Shown here one piece after another: positions 60,025 to 64,000 of a stretch of 64,000 nt of DNA. The number at the start of each line of letters is the position of its first letter. The stretch's first letter is position 1. The DNA is from JADLHS01 sp039806955 (lineage in GTDB: Bacteria > Verrucomicrobiota > Verrucomicrobiia > Limisphaerales > JADLHS01), in contig JBDHQI010000002.1 in the NCBI GenBank assembly GCA_039806955.1, forward strand, positions 1-64,000, given 5' to 3'. The notes beneath the pieces are model-generated. The model searched no databases, had not been told where the DNA came from, and saw nothing but the letters and a program-made list of their open reading frames with translations. The position numbers and the translations under genes are program-made.

Positions 60025-60129
60025 CCAAAGACTGTTTCGCGATCTCCGCGCGGATGAGCGATCGGAGGTGGCGTAGTCTCCACCAACTGAGAATCAACCA
60101 ATAAACCTGAACCAGTTTCGTTTTGAATC
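60025..60129 (+). other. Structured spacer between metK and ahcY
   Basis: Two possible hairpins lie in this 105-base spacer: CTCCG pairing with CGGAG (with the self-complementary TCCGCGCGGA inside), and GGTGG pairing with CCACC. The first offers alternative pairings, so a switch is conceivable. The SAH-riboswitch consensus was not recognised. No promoter was evident. Confidence 0.3.
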
Positions 60130-61632
60130 ATGCCTAAAATTGCCAACTCCAAAGTCAGTTCCATTCTGGCGGAAGCTAGTGCCGCGTTGCCCAACCTTGC
60201 CGCGTTTGCCGCCAGGACTCCCACCGGCAAGGATTATATCGTGCGCGACATTGCGCTGGCCGATTGGGGGCGCAAAGAAATCGCCGTGGCCGAGCACGAG
60301 ATGCCGGGCTTGATGTCCGTGCGCAAGAAGTACGCGAAGCAGCAGCCGCTCAAGGGCGTGCGGATCACGGGTTCACTGCACATGACCATCCAGACGGCGG
60401 TGTTGATTGAAACTCTGGTGGCCCTTGGCGCCAAAGTGCGTTGGGCTTCGTGCAATATCTTTTCCACCCAAGACCATGCCGCCGCCGCCATTGCCGCCAC
60501 CGGCACGCCCGTCTTCGCGTGGAAGGGTGAAGCGCTGGAGGAGTATTGGGAACTCACCTTGAAGGCGATTCTCTTTCCCGGTGACCAGGGGCCGCAATTG
60601 GTTGTGGACGACGGCGGCGACGTAACCCTGCTGATCCACAAAGGTTATGAACTCGAGCGCGGTTCGAAGTGGGCTTATCAAACTAAAGGCGACAGTCACG
60701 AAGTCAGTGTGGTGAAAGCGTTGTTGCGCCGTCTCGCCAAGGAGAAACCCGGCATTTGGACGAAGCTGGTGAAAGAGTGGCGCGGCGTTTCGGAAGAAAC
60801 CACCACGGGCGTTCATCGTCTCTACCAACTGGCCGAGCAGGGCAAGCTTCTTGTACCCGCCATCAACGTCAATGACTCGGTCACCAAATCCAAGTTCGAC
60901 AATCTCTATGGCTGCCGCGAATCACTTGCCGACGGCATCAAGCGCGCCACCGACGTGATGGTGGCGGGCAAGGTTGCCGTGGTTTGCGGTTACGGCGATG
61001 TCGGTAAAGGCTCGGCGCATTCGCTTCGGGCTTATGGCGCGCGCGTCATCGTCACCGAGATTGATCCGATCAACGCGTTGCAGGCGGCGATGGAAGGCTT
61101 TGAAGTCAACACGCTCGAAAGCACTCTTGGCACGGGGGATATTTATGTCACCACCACCGGCAATTGCGATGTCATCACCGCGCCACACATCCTTAAAATG
61201 AAGGATCAAGCCATCGTATGTAACATCGGTCATTTCGATAATGAAATTCAGGTGGAGCAGCTCCGACGCACGAAGGGCGTGCGCATCGAAAACATCAAAC
61301 CGCAATACGATCGTTATTTTCTGCCTGGCAACAAGAGCATCTATTTGTTGGCGGAAGGGCGACTTGTGAATTTGGGTTGCGCCACCGGCCATCCGAGCTT
61401 TGTAATGAGCAACAGCTTCACGAATCAGACGCTGGCGCAAATTGACCTCTGGGCCAATAAGAACACGTACAAAAAAGCGGTCTATCGTCTGCCCAAGAAA
61501 TTGGATGAAGAAGTGGCGCGATTGCACCTGGAAAAAATTGGCGTCGTGCTGACCAAGTTGACCAAGGCGCAAGCGGATTACCTCGGCGTGCCGGCGGACG
61601 GTCCGTACAAGCCGGAGCATTACCGCTATTGA
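60130..61632 (+). CDS. ahcY: Adenosylhomocysteinase
   Basis: Protein of 500 residues that hydrolyses S-adenosylhomocysteine, removing the product inhibitor of methyltransferases. Visible motifs include GVRITGSLHMTIQTAVLIETL, then SCNIFSTQDHAAAAIA, NVNDSVTKSKFDN (with the catalytic Lys/Asp region), and the NAD-binding CGYGDVGKGSAHSL. The C-terminal KPEHYRY end is typical. It is longer than many bacterial forms (about 430-480) because of a segment around 150-230. It follows metK and ends with a strong terminator; methyl-group flux matches the several methyltransferases in the window. Confidence 0.97.
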   Translation: MPKIANSKVSSILAEASAALPNLAAFAARTPTGKDYIVRDIALADWGRKEIAVAEHEMPGLMSVRKKYAKQQPLKGVRITGSLHMTIQTAVLIETLVALGAKVRWASCNIFSTQDHAAAAIAATGTPVFAWKGEALEEYWELTLKAILFPGDQGPQLVVDDGGDVTLLIHKGYELERGSKWAYQTKGDSHEVSVVKALLRRLAKEKPGIWTKLVKEWRGVSEETTTGVHRLYQLAEQGKLLVPAINVNDSVTKSKFDNLYGCRESLADGIKRATDVMVAGKVAVVCGYGDVGKGSAHSLRAYGARVIVTEIDPINALQAAMEGFEVNTLESTLGTGDIYVTTTGNCDVITAPHILKMKDQAIVCNIGHFDNEIQVEQLRRTKGVRIENIKPQYDRYFLPGNKSIYLLAEGRLVNLGCATGHPSFVMSNSFTNQTLAQIDLWANKNTYKKAVYRLPKKLDEEVARLHLEKIGVVLTKLTKAQADYLGVPADGPYKPEHYRY

Positions 61633-61688
61633 AAATTCCTTTTCCGCCTCGACCGGGGAGAAAGGTCAGGATAAGGTGTCGAGAATTC

Positions 61689-61725
61689 AAAAGGCGAACG
61701 GAGAAATCCGTTCGCCTTTTTCTGC
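61689..61725 (+). terminator. Intrinsic terminator after ahcY, possibly bidirectional
   Basis: AAAAGGCGAACGGA (61689-61702) pairs perfectly with TCCGTTCGCCTTTT (61707-61720) around GAAA, and the T-run continues. The A-run on the other side gives a T-run on the minus strand, so it may also end transcription of the convergent gene at 61735. Confidence 0.92.
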
Positions 61726-61734
61726 TCCTGAAAT

Positions 61735-62124
61735 TCACGCCTTCTTTGTCAGATAATCCAAAACAATCTCATCTCCGGCGATGTTGCGGAACTTCACTTT
61801 GAAGGCTTGCGCTTCGACGGTGTATTTGCCTTTGATTTTTTCTTTCGGGCCGGCTTTGTCTTCGAGCGCGAGGTTGCTTGCCCACACGCCGTCGGCGCGG
61901 AGCGTCGTGTCGAATTGGACGACTTCGACCAGTTCGAGGCCGGCGTCGCTGATGGTGACGGACTTGAATGGAGCGGCGGGCTTCTTGGCTTCGTCGCCGT
62001 TGCCGTTGGATTCTCCGTTTCCGTTTTCTTCCACCAGTTTGCCGCTGTTTTTCTTGCCGTGCTTGGCGTTAAACTCGTCAATCTTCGCCTTGAGATACGG
62101 GCTGAAGTATTGCTTCACAGTCAC
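61735..62124 (-). CDS. Hypothetical protein with low-complexity linker
   Basis: Protein of 129 residues with no recognised domain. The N-terminal third (VKQYFSPYLKAKIDEFNAKHG) is helical, a low-complexity linker follows (VEENGNGESNGNGDEAKKPAA), and the C-terminal part is beta-rich (FKSVTISDAGLELVEVVQFDT and YTVEAQAFKVKFRNIAGD). The only start in frame is GTG 62124 (or GTG 62118). The codons just upstream still look coding for about 20 residues (LSLPAGKGKCEV) before a stop, so an unusual start or a frameshift upstream is possible. A bidirectional terminator follows. The opposite-strand frames here look like shadows. Confidence 0.55.
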   Translation of the reverse strand: MTVKQYFSPYLKAKIDEFNAKHGKKNSGKLVEENGNGESNGNGDEAKKPAAPFKSVTISDAGLELVEVVQFDTTLRADGVWASNLALEDKAGPKEKIKGKYTVEAQAFKVKFRNIAGDEIVLDYLTKKA

Positions 62125-62331
62125 TTCACATTTGCCTTTGCCAGCGGGGAGGGACAGGGTTGATCGGTCACCGAGTTAGCAGCTTGCTTTGCGATCTGGC
62201 GCGAATGGCCAGGCGGGATGTTGTGCGTCAAGCGTGGACGAGTCGCGATTCGCTTTGCCTTCGACCTTTTACAGTCGGTGATCGCCGACAGCATGATTGC
62301 TCCCAGGACGCGCATCTGTCATTTTGCCTCC

Positions 62332-63000
62332 ATGAAATTGCTGAAAGACTTGCGCGCCGAGCACGATTTGATTGATCAGATGCTGGATTCCTTTCGGACG
62401 GCGGTGATTCAACTCATCGGGGGCCAGGCGCGTCCGAAGGACCTGTCGCGGTTCATCAATTTTTTTCGTGTCATTGCTGATGAGTTTCACCATGCCCGGG
62501 AAGAGGAAGTGTTGTTCGCGGTCCTGGTCAACCGGCTCCAGCTTTCCGGCGATCGCGGCCCGATTGCCGTCATGACGGATGATCACCGCAAATTCCGAGT
62601 CCTCCTGGATCAACTCCAGCAGTGGGTCGAACAGCGATCGTTGTCCCCGGTGGAGCAGATCCAGCTCCGCGCCGCCACCGAGCAATACATTGAGGCGATG
62701 CAACACCACATTGACGCGGAAAACTCGGTGTTGTTTGTCGAAGGCGAGATTTGTCTGCGGGACGCCGGCATCACCGAATTGCCGTCGCGTGGTCTGACTT
62801 CCAAGGAGATGAAGGTGCGGTTCACGGCGGAGGATCTGATGCGACGTTATCCGCCCACGCCCAATGTGGAAATCATCCGCGGCGATGGCTGCCCGTTGTG
62901 CCCGGCCTACCAGGTCACCTGTGACGGTTACGAGCGCGAATGGGCCAAAGTTTCCCGTTGGGGACACGCGGAAGCAGAGGATGATTCTTCCGGCTGGTGA
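62332..63000 (+). CDS. Hemerythrin-like domain protein
   Basis: Protein of about 222 residues. The first 150 residues form a four-helix bundle with hemerythrin-like metal ligands: His11 (EHDLIDQM), DEFHHAREEEVLF, DDHRKFR, and QHHIDAENSVLF. Such domains hold a di-iron centre and take part in oxygen or nitric oxide handling or in iron storage. The C-terminal part has a cysteine cluster (GDGCPLCPAYQVTC) that might bind another metal. I chose ATG 62332 because the ligand helix starts at once; ATG 62293 or the frame start at 62218 would add a tail without similarity. It diverges from the gene at 61735. Confidence 0.75.
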   Translation: MKLLKDLRAEHDLIDQMLDSFRTAVIQLIGGQARPKDLSRFINFFRVIADEFHHAREEEVLFAVLVNRLQLSGDRGPIAVMTDDHRKFRVLLDQLQQWVEQRSLSPVEQIQLRAATEQYIEAMQHHIDAENSVLFVEGEICLRDAGITELPSRGLTSKEMKVRFTAEDLMRRYPPTPNVEIIRGDGCPLCPAYQVTCDGYEREWAKVSRWGHAEAEDDSSGW

Positions 63001-63174
63001 GTGGTCAGAGTGGACGAATCCGTAGTTCGGCGGCCGGAAGAAGTTCAGGTCTGACGTAATCCCAAGCTCAATCGGCGCCAGAATAAATCATTGTCACCAA
63101 ATCGCCTAAAGTTTGATTCCCTGTGCTTACAAGCCGGGGGTTCGGAGCCGTGGGAATTCGCCGCCAACTGTTTC

Positions 63175-64000
63175 TCACCAACGGAAAGCAATCGAATCGA
63201 GATTAACGGAAGGCAAAGTCGAGCCGGTCGGGTTGCTCAATTGAATGGCGTCAATTTGTGCCGGCACGTTGTTCAGGTCCAAAGGAATGTGAAATACGCG
63301 CCAAGTGTTGTTGACCGCTGGCAGGGACATGAGGGCTGACCAGGCCGTCGCGCCGCCCGCACTCGAACCTCTGATTCTGAGCGTCAGGCCATTGATCACG
63401 GCGCCCTCGGAACGAATGGCAAATTCCAGGTAACCGCCCGGAGGTTTTGGAACCTTAAGCGGGCTGAAAAGACTTAATTGGCTGTAACCAACGAAGTTGG
63501 CGATTCGCAGGCTGTAGTTGCCTTGATAGGCGCTTCCGGAGTAGGCCGGGGTGATGCTCAGTCCGCCGCTTGTTGTAGTGGTCCACTGAGCGCCGAGGAT
63601 ATTCGTGAGTCCCTCAGCGTACACCGGAGGAAGCCTCCACACGGGTGATGGCCCCTGATCGGGGAAAAGGGCGAACTGACCATTCGCGGTGATTTTATCG
63701 CCGGTGTTCAGGGAGGTAATCGTCGGGAACGCCACCACCTCACCAAACCGGCTGGTGATGCGCGCGTTAAACGGAACGCTGAGGGGAGGAGTCGAGCTGT
63801 AAACGAAGTTGTTAGCAGTGTCCCGAGACAGCTCGATCCAAGGTCCGTTGGCCGTTGGTTGTATCTCGAGCTTGCTGATGCCCGTGCGATGATTGTAGGG
63901 GCGAAAGGTGACGTAATATCCGCCCGAGTTCATGGTGCAAATCATTTTGAGGTTGCCAGTGACGGGGGCCGGCACCAGCCGATACGTCGCGATTCCGTAA
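63175..64000 (-). CDS. Expansin-like protein, 3' part (incomplete at window edge)
   Basis: The visible 275 residues open in mid-protein at base 64000. TYRLVPAPVTGNL then YNHRTGISKLEIQ and ANNFVYSSTPP, FNARITSRFGEVVAFP match the second (CBM63) domain of bacterial expansins such as B. subtilis EXLX1, where the corresponding pieces are YRVVKAPVTGN, RNHKYPVMKMEY, and KVRMTDIRGKVV. Expansins loosen cell-wall or cellulose networks without hydrolysis. After this domain, a further beta-sandwich of about 150 residues (from TTTTSGGLSITPAYSG to VNLDSIAFRW) is appended, perhaps carbohydrate-binding. In the binding face the Trp pair of EXLX1 is replaced by Tyr-Tyr. The first (GH45-like) domain must lie beyond the window. 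Confidence 0.75.
   Translation of the reverse strand, partial: YGIATYRLVPAPVTGNLKMICTMNSGGYYVTFRPYNHRTGISKLEIQPTANGPWIELSRDTANNFVYSSTPPLSVPFNARITSRFGEVVAFPTITSLNTGDKITANGQFALFPDQGPSPVWRLPPVYAEGLTNILGAQWTTTTSGGLSITPAYSGSAYQGNYSLRIANFVGYSQLSLFSPLKVPKPPGGYLEFAIRSEGAVINGLTLRIRGSSAGGATAWSALMSLPAVNNTWRVFHIPLDLNNVPAQIDAIQLSNPTGSTLPSVNLDSIAFRW

Noticed and set aside
60025..60129. SAH riboswitch between metK and ahcY
   Set aside because: Hairpins exist, but the conserved SAH-riboswitch core was not recognisable. Kept only as an unexplained structured spacer.
61781..62179. Plus-strand frame opposite the hypothetical gene at 61735
   Set aside because: Leucine/phenylalanine/serine-rich shadow; the minus-strand frame has better codon pattern and structure, and a terminator on its 3' side.
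1..64000. tRNA, rRNA, CRISPR arrays, insertion sequences, phage integration sites
   Set aside because: Read for T-arm-like and CCA-ending patterns, regularly spaced repeats, transposase motifs and terminal repeats; none was convincing. A tRNA could still be missed by eye; tRNAscan-SE would settle it.

Overview
The window looks like chromosomal DNA of a GC-rich member of the Verrucomicrobiota, most likely the Limisphaerales/Pedosphaera side of the phylum. The main reasons are seven or more prepilin-type proteins with the FTLIELLVVIAIIAILA leader usual in that phylum, a four-gene cassette resembling the Verru_Chthon A-D families, a PEP-CTERM protein, and very large secreted proteins with verrucomicrobial C-terminal modules. 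The placement is inference. I saw no rRNA, tRNA, CRISPR array or insertion sequence.

Layout. (1) 156-2144: a TonB-ExbB-ExbD energy-transduction unit. (2) 2299-14207: an amidohydrolase followed by a tightly coupled seven-gene operon (3966-14207). It encodes an AMP-forming acyl ligase, an acyl carrier protein, a condensation-like acyltransferase, an FAD oxidoreductase, a second PaaK-like ligase, a GT2-DUF2062 glycosyltransferase and a 1,293-residue fusion of MMPL exporter, lysophospholipid-type acyltransferase and methyltransferase. The parts resemble the tailoring and export half of aryl-polyene, flexirubin or xanthomonadin clusters, but no ketosynthase is present. It is the best candidate here for an undescribed system. 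(3) 14208-16705: a decayed reading frame, a methyltransferase and a hypothetical membrane protein.

(4) 16998-38995: a 22-kb type IV pilus/type II secretion-like locus. Two PilB/GspE ATPases flank PilT and are followed by PilC/GspF. A BrnT-BrnA-like toxin-antitoxin pair with its own promoter comes next, then two pseudopilins, the D-B-C-A cassette and a 2,422-residue subtilase. The layout suggests that the machine and its giant protease cargo, or surface partner, are encoded together. (5) 38992-46404: a PfkB sugar kinase, HisH, a Mn-type superoxide dismutase, a PEP-CTERM protein, DNA polymerase IV and aconitase.

(6) 46662-55932: two orphan prepilins, a large secreted protein, a beta-propeller histidine kinase with a NarL-type regulator, a beta-lactamase-like lipoprotein and a small proline-rich exported protein. 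(7) 56109-61632: an ArsR-methyltransferase fusion, another prepilin, an anchored hypothetical, then metK and ahcY, the S-adenosylmethionine cycle. (8) 61735-64000: a small hypothetical, a hemerythrin-like protein and the 3' part of an expansin-like gene that runs off the window edge.

Most genes have weak Shine-Dalgarno sequences, so several starts are uncertain; choices are explained per gene. Clear intrinsic terminators were found after the dismutase, PEP-CTERM, 732-residue secreted protein, proline-rich protein and ahcY genes.
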